Assembly: GCA_907164885.2 (NCBI GenBank)
Contig: OU015499.1
Span: forward strand, 163,393,629-163,457,628
DNA: 64,000 nucleotides
DNA from: Dolomedes plantarius
Taxonomy: Eukaryota; Arthropoda; Arachnida; Araneae; Dolomedidae
Reading direction: 5' to 3'
Below, piece by piece: positions 43,787-54,515 of the stretch. Each line of letters starts with the position of its first letter. Position 1 is the first letter of the stretch. The notes below the pieces were generated by a model, which saw only the letters and a list, made by a program, of their open reading frames with translations, did not search any database and was not told the origin of the DNA. The position numbers and the translations under genes are program-made.

Positions 43787-44305
43787 TATAGAGAATGTTC
43801 TTTTTCGGTTGCGTGTATACAGGATTAAACAATCAACGACATCACTCTAGAGACGAATTCACCAATTTTATTCACATCTAAGCACGAAATTTTAGCAGCT
43901 AACTCGCACGGCAATACAAGCACGATAATACTACAGACTGCGACAACAACAACATGTCTCTTGCAGATAACCTGCCGGTTGCAGTTATATCGGGTAAACA
44001 CAGTTACCCTCTGACATTACAGTTAATATTTGCACTTGCAAAACACAAAAATTATAATTATATGATAAATACCAAACATCTTAAAACACTAAATATTTCT
44101 TTTCTACTGCATAATAATAAATTAACCAACATCTCAATATTTTAGAATTTCTTCCCTAATTTCGTAAATTTCTTATTACTTTATAATCGATATGGCCATT
44201 CGATTTACTGCCTTTACTGAGTGGATAGGTGCTACCATCTATCGTGCCTAATACCAACTAATTACCTTTTCCGTTACAATCGCTTACTATAAGGGATCTC
44301 CTACA
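43787..44305 (-). mobile_element. Solo LTR
   Basis: 519 bp. On the minus strand it starts TGTAGGAGATCCC and ends CATTCTCTATA (TG...TA rather than TG...CA). AGCT lies on both sides (43,783-43,786 and 44,306-44,309), extendable to AAGCT. The empty relative at 31 kb has a single AAGCTCATC. An AATAAA lies near the minus-strand 3' side. No internal retroelement sequence is attached. Confidence 0.72.
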
Positions 44306-44514
44306 AGCTCATCATGTGGGCCATCCTTATTAGGACTGTCCATAATCACATTCCGAACAATGACAGCAATATCGGGCGGGAGATTGGATACAGCATAATT
44401 GTATTTCGTTTTCGATTCACTGATAGAGTTCGGAAGTAGCTTCACACATATGAACCTACAATGTAGGATCAAATTGTTATAGGCGTGAATCTCGACAGCT
44501 GAATCCTCGCTCAT

Positions 44515-46357
44515 CGTGACACAATACTCCAGATGAAGAAAATTTTAAGTTAAAACGACAGTTCGATTTCTCCAAAAGCTAATCCTTATACAAAAGAAGC
44601 TGCGATAATTTTACGGCTCACATTGTAGCATACAGAATTCGGTTCGCATTAGAGAGAAGAAAATGGGTACACATTTCTGAATAGTCTTTATTTCAGCATT
44701 GCAGGATTTCATGGCATGGAGATCTCCGTCGAAGGGAAACAGTCCACACAGACAACATACCGTTGCCACTCGGGCAGATAGAAATACTGCGAGAGTCTAC
44801 CAAAAAAATCTTCTAGGCAATATCTAAAACTTGATTCGTTCCTTAAGAAAAAACGATTTCCCTAAAAATTTCGGCAATTTAAAAGTTTTTAAAAAATGGC
44901 ATTTAGACTCAGGAATTTTTAAAGATGTTTAGAATAGTATTTGTGTTTTCATTTGGTTAAGTTGTAATGGGGGGGTGGAGCTATAGTAATGTTACAATGA
45001 CGTAACCTTTAGGATAGAATTGGCTGCTGTTTCGCCATAACCGTCACTTACGGAATTGGGGTGTGTACGCATCGTTTGCTTTGCATTAGGATTTTTGTGT
45101 GCTTGCATGTAAGGTGCGTTGAGCCCATACTGTAAGTTGTGTTTGTCTTTTCATTTTCTTCTTGACTAATTGCTTCTTTGGGGGACTCGGGGCCTTGGGA
45201 TGTCTTTTGGGCTTACCTGCATCCTATTCAGAAAGTTCCCCTTGAGGTAACTCACATGGTTAGGCTCCCTGATGACGAGACCTGTCTTACCTCTGTTGTT
45301 TTACGGTTCAGTTCCGGCACTTATACAGAATCTTGCCGTTGGTGCGTGGATGCCCAGAGTGCTTGATTTCTGTTTGTTTTTTGTCTATTTTAGTATTATT
45401 TTTATCTATCTCTGTTGGATTATTTATTTGATTCGTTCCTGTATCTTTTGGCGAAAAAATAAACACCATGAGTTCTATTATGTGGTTCTTTATTTCACGT
45501 TGCAGTCGCGAACGCCTTTTTCGATGACCGTGTATTATTCGCCAGGATTTGCTCCATAATCTAAAAATTTTAAATGTTGATTTCTTATGTATATTTTCCA
45601 TGTTTTAAATTTGCAACTTAACGAAACATTTCTATTGATTTCGTTATGTTGGGTTTTAAAGATTAAATCCTTAATTATTTTAATCTCCAGCACTTCGCTA
45701 AACTCTAAAAGTAATGACAGTACGTCATCTTATTTATTTTATTAAATTTTATAATACTCTGTAAAATATTCAGAGATTTATAAGTGAATCATTCCCGCAT
45801 ATGCGGATATATGTCATGAATCATATGCAAATATATGTGGCCCAGTAATTGATTGGATGGCAGTTACTATAAAAGCTAGCCGCATTGTATTAAAGTTCGT
45901 TCCTTCTACCCTTCGCTGCTTTTTTCTCTCAGTTGCCAGATGTTAAGCAGTTGTACCATGTTAAAGTCCTGACATGGATATTATTCGTTTCCCTGTTACA
46001 ACGCCAGTTTGGTGTATCTGCAAACAGATAAGTTATCTCTGTTATGTTATACTTTGTTATGTTATTAAATCTCTGTTCTCAACCGAAACTCAGTCTTAAT
46101 TTCTCACTCTGCTACTTACATTTCTATGGCATGACTGTCTCTTTAAACTCTGTATCAAAGTTCTGTCAGCTATTCTTTGAAACCACTGACTGATCATCAA
46201 AACGTTAAACATGAAAATATCACTACGAAAACCAAGTTATGAGATTTTTTTTTTAAATTACAAAAAAAAACCTCCTATTTCACAGAGGGTGAAACTGGAG
46301 TTTGATGAAATTTTTCCAAAATGAAATTGCAGAAAATTTGAAAATTGTATGAGGTGC
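44515..46357. other. Region without a clear gene; possible promoter or LTR-like segment
   Basis: 45,180-45,560 has short coding-like frames I cannot assign. 45,759-46,122 looks like an LTR or promoter: TGTAAAATATTC start, octamer-like ATGCAAAT, TATAAAAG at about 45,870, a TTATTAAATCTC stretch, and an end near CTACTTACA, but no flanking duplication supports an LTR. G-runs occur near 44,970. Confidence 0.35.
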
Positions 46358-46361
46358 TTAA

Positions 46362-47129
46362 GGAGACAGTGGACTTTCAAAATTGTGAAATTTGTCCAAA
46401 AATTCGATTTTTTTTTATTTTATTGAATTGTGAAACTACGGACGAGTAGGAATGTGTTGCAAAAATAATTTTTAATTTCTGTGATTACTTTCCTAGTTAT
46501 AGGCATTTGCATTTAATTTAGATATTATGTGGTTACTAATAGAAATAACTTTAAATGTGTTTTTCTCAAAATAAAAATTTTCATGTCATACGAATATTTA
46601 AATTGGTCCAGGCGCATTTCTAATTATCGTATTGCTTTGAAATTTAAGTTTTATATACTGTATATCCAATACTGTATTTTATATACTGTATATCCATGTT
46701 TTATTAACTGTATATCCAATAAATTTTATTGAAAATAATTATGCTTCGTAGCTCAGAATTTCTGAATTTTGTACTTGAAAAGATGATTTATAGGTATTTT
46801 GCGTAATAAAAAGGGTGTTTTCACTATTATTATTTTTTTCTCTTTATATTTTTAAGGAATGCTTAAAATAAGCAATACGCTTCATTGTTAGTTCTATAAG
46901 GTATCCTGTAAATAAAAATTACCATGCGAAATTATGCGAAAGAAATGCGCATGGAGCATTTTTAATGAGGCCAATTTTTGATATAATTAATAATTCATAA
47001 TTCGTAAATTATTAATATTTTATCATTAAATTTTAACCACTTTTACATATCTATGGTACTAATCACAACCAAATTTCAAGCAAATCCATTCAAAACAAAA
47101 AAAGTTGGGTTTGAAAGTCCACTATCCCC
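46362..47129. mobile_element. TTAA-flanked (piggyBac-like) MITE, family 2, copy 2 (inverted)
   Basis: 768 bp, TTAA at 46,358-46,361 and 47,130-47,133. Its right end corresponds to the left end of the 43,074 copy, so it lies in the opposite orientation. It contains a small tandem repeat of TATACTGTATATCCA near 46,655-46,715. Confidence 0.9.
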
Positions 47130-47133
47130 TTAA

Positions 47134-47940
47134 AAAAATCTCTAAAGGTGTATGTGATTTTCCAGTAGTAGAGGTCATTACTATTGATGTTTGATGTGGC
47201 AATAAAACACAAATATAATATTACACACATTTTATTGACACACATTAACAACAAACACTACAACCAGGCAACACGGACAGATACATTGCAAAGACTATAA
47301 CAAAACATATCGTTTCATCCGTTAGGCGGCGTTAACAGATTGTTCACGTGGGTATTGGCAACTTGGCGATTACAATTCTAGCGACAACAATTACTGTAGA
47401 AGTCATCATAACTTTTTCAGGTGGAGTTCTATTCCAACAATATTTGGAGGGGGAAAATAACACTAGAGTTGTGCCTTTTTTGCTATCACTTATTACGTTG
47501 GGAGAGATAGTAAAGATTTTCTTCATAAATTTGGCTTTACTCCTACATTTTGATAGTACAGAATATAAACGTAAATACTGATTAACTTTCACAATACTGC
47601 ATGATAAAAATATTGAAAATGCATTTTTAGACTATTTTAATTTTGAAACTGATTCCAAAATTTATAATAACTCAATCAATAACGAGGAACTTGCTAACCT
47701 CCCTGATTATGATCCTAGGGAGTGCTTTAGGCACCCGAAGGCCTTTGTTTATGTATCCTGGCCTTATTCCTGTTCGTTAATTTCCTTTCTTCCTTTTCAA
47801 AATTCGAAATTACAATAGCCCGGCTACTTCTGGTTTCTGACCTGTCATCTTTTTCGATCGTTCCTCTTTCTACCATGCGACTCCCCCTCGGATCAGTTGT
47901 TTACTGGAGAAGGGGATTTATAACCTATTCCCGAATTTCC
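47134..47940. other. Unassigned spacer
   Basis: Short frames on both strands at 47,344-47,592 without motifs; an AATAAAACAC at about 47,203. No gene supported. Confidence 0.4.
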
Positions 47941-48392
47941 AATTCTGCTTGCTTTCCTGTTTGATTTCGCTGCTCGCGCCTTACGGACTTCGGACCTACC
48001 GCCCTTTCGTGTAACTTCCACTAACTTGTTATTTTTATCCCAATCATATTCCAAATTTCCCATCTTCTAGTTTTGAATTTTTTTAAAATTATTATAATTT
48101 TTATTTATTTATTTAATCTCTTGTTTCACCTATTGTTTAAATTCTCCATTATCATTTAAGTAAGCCATGCCACATTGGTTACTCGTACTCGTTCTAGTTA
48201 ATTAGTTGATTTTTCAACTAATTAATTTATTTTTTCTCCCTTAACCATTGTCAACACTATTTGTTAACTTGAGAACGGTTAATCTTATGTCACATACTAA
48301 CCTTGATACTGAGGATAAGGAGCTCTTGCTCCCTGGTGCCTCTACAGTGTTTTATGTCAATGTCAATGTCAATGAAGGGACCTGTTCCCTCA
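47941..48392 (+). repeat. Dispersed repeat X, copy 1
   Basis: It matches 52,189-52,512 in the same orientation, with an additional ~90 bp here. It ends in a short frame, MSHTNLDTEDKELLLPGAST, whose counterpart in copy 2 reads MSHTNIETEDKELLLACAST. It could be the 5' end of an unidentified retroelement or gene. Directly repeated GGTTTGGCGAAAAGGATAAA follows at 48,432-48,500. Confidence 0.7.
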
Positions 48393-49922
48393 AGCATATT
48401 TTGAAAGGCGGACGATTTCGACACCCGCTTGGCGGTTTGGCGAAAAGGATAAAGTTTGCCCCAGTTCTAAGCGGTTTGGCGAAAAGGATAAAGGTTGCTC
48501 CAGTTCTACCTCCGATCGTCGTTTGATGCGGGTTAGGTTTTCTTAGACAATCTTTTCACAATATGCCAGACAATGTCCGAGAATGCAATTCTAAATTTCT
48601 AAGTGCAAGATTGCCTAAATTGAAAGATTACTTTCCTTCAGCCGTATTAAATTTATGTGTTTTAAAAACTTTTGATCAAAAGACCAAAAGAATTAAAGTA
48701 CAGACCACAGCAATATCCAGACGCCAAGGAGCTTGTAAAATAAAGCAAAAAGCTTCCCTCTGGCCGTCCTCCTCTAGCTGGTTCTAAAAATGGTTTAAAA
48801 AGAAAGAGACAACTGAGCCAAAATATTAAGAACAATACAGAAAATGCCAAATTTCATGGTACTGCTCATTGATTTAAAAAATATTAATTTGGCATATAAG
48901 CAAATTGTTATTATTTTTTTCATAAAGATATACATGCATTTGTATTCTAATTGTATTTTTGTAATAAATATTTTTTCTCTTATTTGTGAGCATTTACTTT
49001 CAAGATTCTGAGTTATAGTATCTTTTGCTTCAAAACAGTGTCATATATGATTAATTGCCAATAGAAAATGGGCCATAATTCTCTAAGATTCTGTAGAGGA
49101 ATTCTGTAAGACATCTTCAGATTCTGTATTATTCTTACCTCAAATAATTGTAACATTTGATTGCTAATATTTTGCAAAATGTTTAATTTAAAAAATGGCT
49201 ACATATCTAGATGAAAGACATTAAATTAGTATAACTAGTATCTAATGTAATGTTTACAAATATTTAATTTTTTTTAGCATTTATAAAATTTGTTCAAATT
49301 AATTGAAATTATTTTATTATTCACGTGGTGTAGTTAGGTTTGTGAAATTCTAGTTATTTTAAATTAAATTATAAAAATGTTGCAATAATTTTAACTAATA
49401 ATAATAATAATAATAATAAAATCGTGAAAAATCAGAACAGTTTTTTAAAAAATATTTTCTTAAATTTGGAAACAAAAAGATTAATAATGTATTCCATTTA
49501 TTCATCGAAAGTTAGAAAAAATATTAAAGAAATCTAAAAATAACCAATATCAATATATATTTCATTTTTATTCCTCCTCAAAAGATGGCGCTACAGGATA
49601 AAATAAGTTTTATATTTCTACTACTGCATACTGAAAACTATTCCAGCAAACTTTACATTTTCTTATCAAATTTGTAAAGACATATTTTAATTTTAAAGCG
49701 TTTTTCAACCAACATATCTCCTCCTAGATCCAATCCATCCTAAAGGCATCTTTCATTTTTAAAAACAACTGACATCTACATCACTTATCTGGCGCGATCT
49801 CAGGGGTTGCTACAGATGAAAAAACATGTCAAAACAGGAGTGCCAGAAATGCGATCATAACGCTCCGATGGGGTTTTCGCGCTGAACGAGGTGCCGAAAT
49901 CGTCCGCCTTTCAAAATATGCT
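48393..49922. other. Segment bounded by a 31-bp inverted repeat
   Basis: AGCATATTTTGAAAGGCGGA... at 48,394-48,424 recurs inverted at 49,889-49,921. Inside, a plus-strand frame near 48,670-48,870 reads RPQQYPDAKELV, then SGRPPLAGSKNGLKRKRQ and a stop, which looks like the basic tail of an unknown protein. The remainder is AT-rich, with (ATA)n at 49,400. Confidence 0.4.
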
Positions 49923-49953
49923 TCCCGGAATACGTCTGTGAAGTTGGCCCCCC

Positions 49954-50618
49954 GACATTGAGATATCCAAATTTTGAAAACGGCATACGTTTGAGCGTCG
50001 TTTGAGCGCGTTTGAGCGCCAAAAATTTTCGTTTGAGCGCCATTTGTAAAAAAGTTATGGGCATTTCTTTTTTTGGCGGGAAAAACACCTAGCCCCCCCG
50101 ACATTGAGATATTCAAATTTTGAGAACGGCATTCGTTTGAGCGTCGTTTGAGCGCGTTTGAGCGCCAAAAATTTTCGTTTGAGCGCCATTTGTAAAAAAG
50201 TTATAGGCATTTCTTTTTTTGGCGGGAAAAACACCTAGCCCCCCCGACATTGAGATATTCAAATTTTGAGAACGGCATTCGTTTGAGCGTCGTTTGAGCG
50301 CGTTTGAGCGCCAAAAATTTTCGTTTGAGCGCCATTTGTAAAAAAGTTATGGGCATTTCTTTTTTTGGCGGGAAAAACACCTAGCCCCCCCCGACATTGA
50401 GATATTCAAATTTTGAGAACGGCATTCGTTTGAGCGTCGTTTGAGCGCGTTTGAGCGCCAAAAATTTTCGTTTGAGCGCCATTTGTAAAAAAGTTATGGG
50501 CATTTCTTTTTTTGGCGGGAAAAACACCTAGCCCCCCCCCGACATTGAGATATTCAAATTTTGAGAACGGCATTCGTTTGAGCGTCGTTTGAGCGTGTTT
50601 GAGCGCCAAAAATTTTCG
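49954..50618 (+). repeat. Five-unit 146-bp tandem array, left arm
   Basis: Units start at GACATTGAGAT at 49,954, 50,100, 50,246, 50,393 and 50,541. The C-run before each grows inward (6, 7, 7, 8, 9). The outermost unit carries private variants (ATATCC, GAAAAC, GCATACG) shared only with the outermost unit of the other arm. Open frames such as MFFPPKKEMPITF repeat with the array and are not genes. Confidence 0.95.
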
Positions 50619-51489
50619 CTATTTTCTTTGTATACAATGGGCGCTACATCAAGAAGTGAAGGTGATCAGTGTGTGAAGTGTTGTACCGAGTTGTACCGAG
50701 TGTGAAGTGTTGTACCGAGAACAAAGTTATTAATATTAAGGAAGATTTATTCGTTAATCCACACGCGGTCCTATATTTACTATCAGCTTAATCTTAAAAT
50801 TGGAACCATTTTAACGATCAACTAACTATTGGAACCTTTTGTTTTTAATTACCTGACTTCAGTGTGGAATATTATAATTACCATATTTAGCTTTTTACGA
50901 TAATTGATAATTTTGTACATATTTTGAATGTCACAGCAATCTCGGGTTTATGTTTCTAATCATTTATGCGCGTATCTCTTAATAATTATATTAAAATGTT
51001 AATCTTTTGCTCCGTTCTGTACGAGAAACAAAACATTTTATTTATTGTATATTATAATTTTGAAATTGGGAATTTTAATGTAGTCATATTTTATTGTAGT
51101 ACTCATGCATCAAGTTTTATACTTAATTTTTGTACATACATATTTTGAATGTCACAGCAATCTCGGGTTTATGTTTAAAAAGTCCTTGGGTAGCGTTTTT
51201 CATTCTCTATGAAAAAAAATTCTGTACAAAAACGGGAATGCACAGTGTGGGCATGACAGACAAAAAAGTACAAACCAAAAAAGGTACAGTTTATGAGGGG
51301 TTGTTATTTTAAGACCGGCTGACACCTGTGTCCGTTGGGCGTTGGTAATCTTGGGAAAGAAGGGGGGGGGGGGATGTCATTCTTTTCATCACTTCTATTT
51401 TTAAAGTTGGGGGGGGGGATAGCTCGGTACAACACTTCACACACTGATCACCTTCATTTCTTGATGTAGCGCCCATTGTATACAAAGAA

Positions 51490-52165
51490 AATAGCGAAAA
51501 TTTTTGGCGCTCAAACACGCTCAAACGACGCTCAAACGAATGCCGTTCTCAAAATTTGAATATCTCAATGTCGGGGGGGCTAGGTGTTTTTCCCGCCAAA
51601 AAAAGAAATGCCCATAACTTTTTTACAAATGGCGCTCAAACGAAAATTTTTGGCGCTCAAACGCGCTCAAACGACGCTCAAACGAATGCCGTTCTCAAAA
51701 TTTGAATATCTCAATGTCGGGGGGGCTAGGTGTTTTTCCCGCCAAAAAAAGAAATGCCTATAACTTTTTTACAAATGGCGCTCAAACGAAAATTTTTGGC
51801 GCTCAAACGCGCTCAAACGACGCTCAAACGAATGCCGTTCTCAAAATTTGAATATCTCAATGTCGGGGGGGCTAGGTGTTTTTCCCGCCAAAAAAAGAAA
51901 TGCCCATAACTTTTTTACAAATGGCGCTCAAACGAAAATTTTTGGCGCTCAAACGCGCTCAAACGACGCTCAAACGAATGCCGTTCTCAAAATTTGAATA
52001 TCTCAATGTCGGGGGGGGCTAGGTGTTTTTCCCGCCAAAAAAAGAAATGCCCATAACTTTTTTACAAATGGCGCTCAAACGAAAATTTTTGGCGCTCAAA
52101 CGCGCTCAAACGACGCTCAAACGTATGCCGTTTTCAAAATTTGGATATCTCAATGTCGGGGGGCC
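51490..52165 (-). repeat. Five-unit 146-bp tandem array, right arm
   Basis: Inverted counterpart of the left array. The G-runs read 7, 7, 7, 8, 6 from the inside out. A TATAGGC variant (in place of TATGGGC) sits in the second unit from the left in both arrays in plus coordinates, so internal variants are not mirror-symmetric. Confidence 0.95.
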
Positions 52166-52188
52166 AACTTCACAGACGTTCCCGGAAT

Positions 52189-52512
52189 CCCAATCCTGCT
52201 TGCTTTCCTCCTTGAATTCGTTACTCGCGCCTTACGGACTTCGGACCTACCCCCTACTTGTTTTTTGTTTAACTCATTGTTAAAATTCTCCATTATAATT
52301 TCAGTTAGCCTTGCCACATTGGTTACTCGTACTCATTCTAGTTAATTAGTTGATTTATCAAATAATTAATTTATTTTTCCTCCCTTAATCATTGTCAACA
52401 CTATTTGTAACCTTTAGAACGGTAATCTTATGTCACATACTAACATTGAAACTGAGGATAAGGAGCTCTTGCTCGCTTGTGCTTCTACAGTCTTTTATGT
52501 CAATGCCAATGT
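52189..52512 (+). repeat. Dispersed repeat X, copy 2
   Basis: Second copy of 47,941-48,392, adjoining the fold-back element. Copy 1 reads TATTCCCGAATTTCCAATTC where the fold-back inserted here, providing an approximate empty site. Confidence 0.75.
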
Positions 52513-53103
52513 CAAAAACTTTTCGAGGGGATTGGTGAGTCATTGGTTAGTTTTCTGAAAAGGGAGAAGTTTGGGAATCCCTCGCTTAGAAGAATGCAAA
52601 GTTAAAACATCATCTGCTCTTATCCTGTACGAAATCGCTTTCCTCAATGACTTGTTCTAGGGTAAGTTTTGCTACTTTCTAGATTTCAGGACATGCAGAG
52701 AGATAATATTCTTTAGTTTAAAAGATATTAATTTTGTTCCCTCTACTGCTGAACATGGCGTCTGTGATGAGTAGAATTGAGTATATTTATACTCACCAGT
52801 GGCAACGCTCGCGTGTTGTTTATATTGCTTATTGCGTTCCTTGAAGCTACAGAGCTTTAGCTTCATGCTGCATTCAGTTTTCTGTAATCTAAATAATTAA
52901 AAGTGAAAAATCGTTGGCGACAAAATTCCCCCCTTTTAGAATGGATCATGTACTGAAATAACATTGATCTAGGTGCTAGAAAAGTTAACAGTATTCAAGT
53001 AAGTTTAATTTACAGGTTATTTTTTCTGTATTGTTTGACAGAACTGTTTTGTTAAGAAGTTGAAAATTATATATATGATTTCTACATTTTACGCTATTTT
53101 TTG
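52513..53103. other. Unassigned spacer with LTR- or promoter-like marks
   Basis: The minus strand has a TATAAATA box near 52,782, and the plus strand has TTGGCGACAAAATTCCCC near 52,912, which resembles a primer-binding site. No LTR pair supports either. Confidence 0.3.
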
Positions 53104-54515
53104 TGAGTGAAGCTAACTGTTAATACAATACGTATACCTATTAAATCGTTAAACACTGCATGTTCAGATGTGGTATGTTATTTTCAGCAAATTAGGATTA
53201 AAATATACGCTCAGCGATTTCAAGAGATTGCTAAAAGTTGCCAATCTCATTTCTCTGATAATTTTATTTACAATGTTTATCCAAAGTGTATAAATATATC
53301 ATCATACAAGTCAGACATACCGTGTTTAGCAATTTTCCCGGTTATAAGTTATAGAAATGTTTTTGAACTGTTAATAATTGCGGTAAAAAGTAAAATATAC
53401 CAGTGACAGATCCATATCCTGTGCCGTTCAGCGTGAAGTTGTCAAACTCCACCAAGCGGAGTTCTCATTCAGGAAAATACTATTTCTTACTGTTTTAAAA
53501 CTTTTAGCCTGACAATCGACACTTCTTATGAAAATCCAACAATAAGTAGCTAATAAACAACAGTAGAATATTTTAATGAAAAAATATTGAATACTGCATT
53601 TACCTGGTAAATAATTAAAATAGTCTAAATATTTCCAGTGTCCAAAATGTATCAATTGCTTTCTAAAAGTAGGTCAAAATTTAAATTTTTTAAAAATATG
53701 TCATAGGATAATGTGGAAACAATGAATTCAAAATACAAGAATTTTATTTTCATAAAAAATCTTAAAAGCTATAAAATAAACATGTAATTGCTTCAAGATA
53801 GACACTCAAAAATACAAACATTTAAACAAATTAATTTAGTATATAAAATTTAAAAGTTTTTAGAGAAATAATTTTACTGTTCATAAAAGAATGAAGAAAA
53901 AAAATGACAATAGTATTACAGATGAATTTTTAGAACAAAAATTATAATTTAAAATATTTCCAAAGTATAAAAATCAATTTATAAAAGAAATAATCGAAAT
54001 ATGAATAACCAAGGGTAAGCTCTCATCTTCCTGATTGTATTCTTTGAAAAAAAAAAAATAAAAATGTTATGACAAGAATTCGAAAGATTTTTCATTCACT
54101 GAACTTATTATTTGTTATCTGAAGGTAATTTCAAATGTCATTGTCTAAAAACATGTAAATGATCGTCATTCAGATTCGATTTGTTAAAACTGAAAAAAAA
54201 CAAGTTTTTTGGGGGATGAAGCTAAATGTTAATACAATACGTGGTAATCGGTAACCAAAATGTATAAATATATCATCATACAAGTCAGACATACCGTGTT
54301 AAGTAATTTTCCTGGTTATGAGTTTGTTATACAAATGTTTTTTAACTGTTAATAATTGCGGTAAAAGATAAAATATGTGGGGAACAGATCCATATCCTGT
54401 GCCGTTCGGCAGGAAGTTGTCAAACTCCACCAAGTGGAGTCCTCATTCAGGAAAATACTATTTCTTACTGTTTAAAAACTTTAAGCCTGACAATCGACAC
54501 TTTGTATAAAAATTC

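Larger units (their letters stand above)
42872..44514 (-). pseudogene. LTR-retrotransposon gag-like fragment (copy 2), split by two insertions
   Basis: The 44,310-44,514 part encodes on the minus strand SESKTKYNYAVSNLPPDIAV and RNVIMDSPNKDGPHDEL; the next codons resume at 43,069 (KKQIVSRCG) and run to a stop near 43,030. Between them lie a solo LTR (43,787-44,305) and a TTAA MITE (43,074-43,779). The uninterrupted relative at 31,183-31,465 shows the original joint. The Gag assignment rests on resemblance to the P-D-L region of gypsy Gag. Confidence 0.6.
49932..52179. mobile_element. Fold-back element with tandem-repeat arms and 9-bp target duplication
   Basis: 2,248 bp flanked by an exact 9-bp repeat, TCCCGGAAT (49,923-49,931 and 52,180-52,188). 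The outer ends are identical inverted repeats starting ACGTCTGTGAAGTTGG. The left arm (49,932-50,690) and right arm (51,423-52,179) are inverted copies. Each has five units of a 146-148-bp tandem repeat followed by about 75 unique bp ending TTGTACCGAG. Each unit holds four CGTTTGAGCG boxes (three in the innermost). The 732-bp middle (50,691-51,422) has no recognisable transposase. Arms made of tandem repeats with 9-bp duplications are the hallmarks of Drosophila Foldback and Mutator-like elements; assignment to that group is inference. Confidence 0.92.

Noticed and set aside
45759..46122. Possible second solo LTR with a TATA box
   Set aside because: It starts TG and ends CA, but the flanking bases do not form a duplication and no relative is seen in the window; kept only as a low-confidence note.
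49954..50618. CRISPR-like array of regular repeats
   Set aside because: Repeats are 146 bp, contiguous and without unique spacers, in eukaryotic DNA, and mirrored by an inverted array.
49829..52283. Open frames such as MFFPPKKEMPITF and MALKHAQTTLKR in the repeat arms
   Set aside because: They repeat with the 146-bp units and break at each poly-C run. No start context or family resemblance.
52896..52930. Primer-binding-site-like TGGCGACAAAATTCCCC
   Set aside because: No LTR with a matching partner or CA end precedes it. One short match is not enough.
53107..53406. 99-codon frame in the tandem-duplicated unit
   Set aside because: The second unit does not preserve the frame, so it is not under coding constraint.
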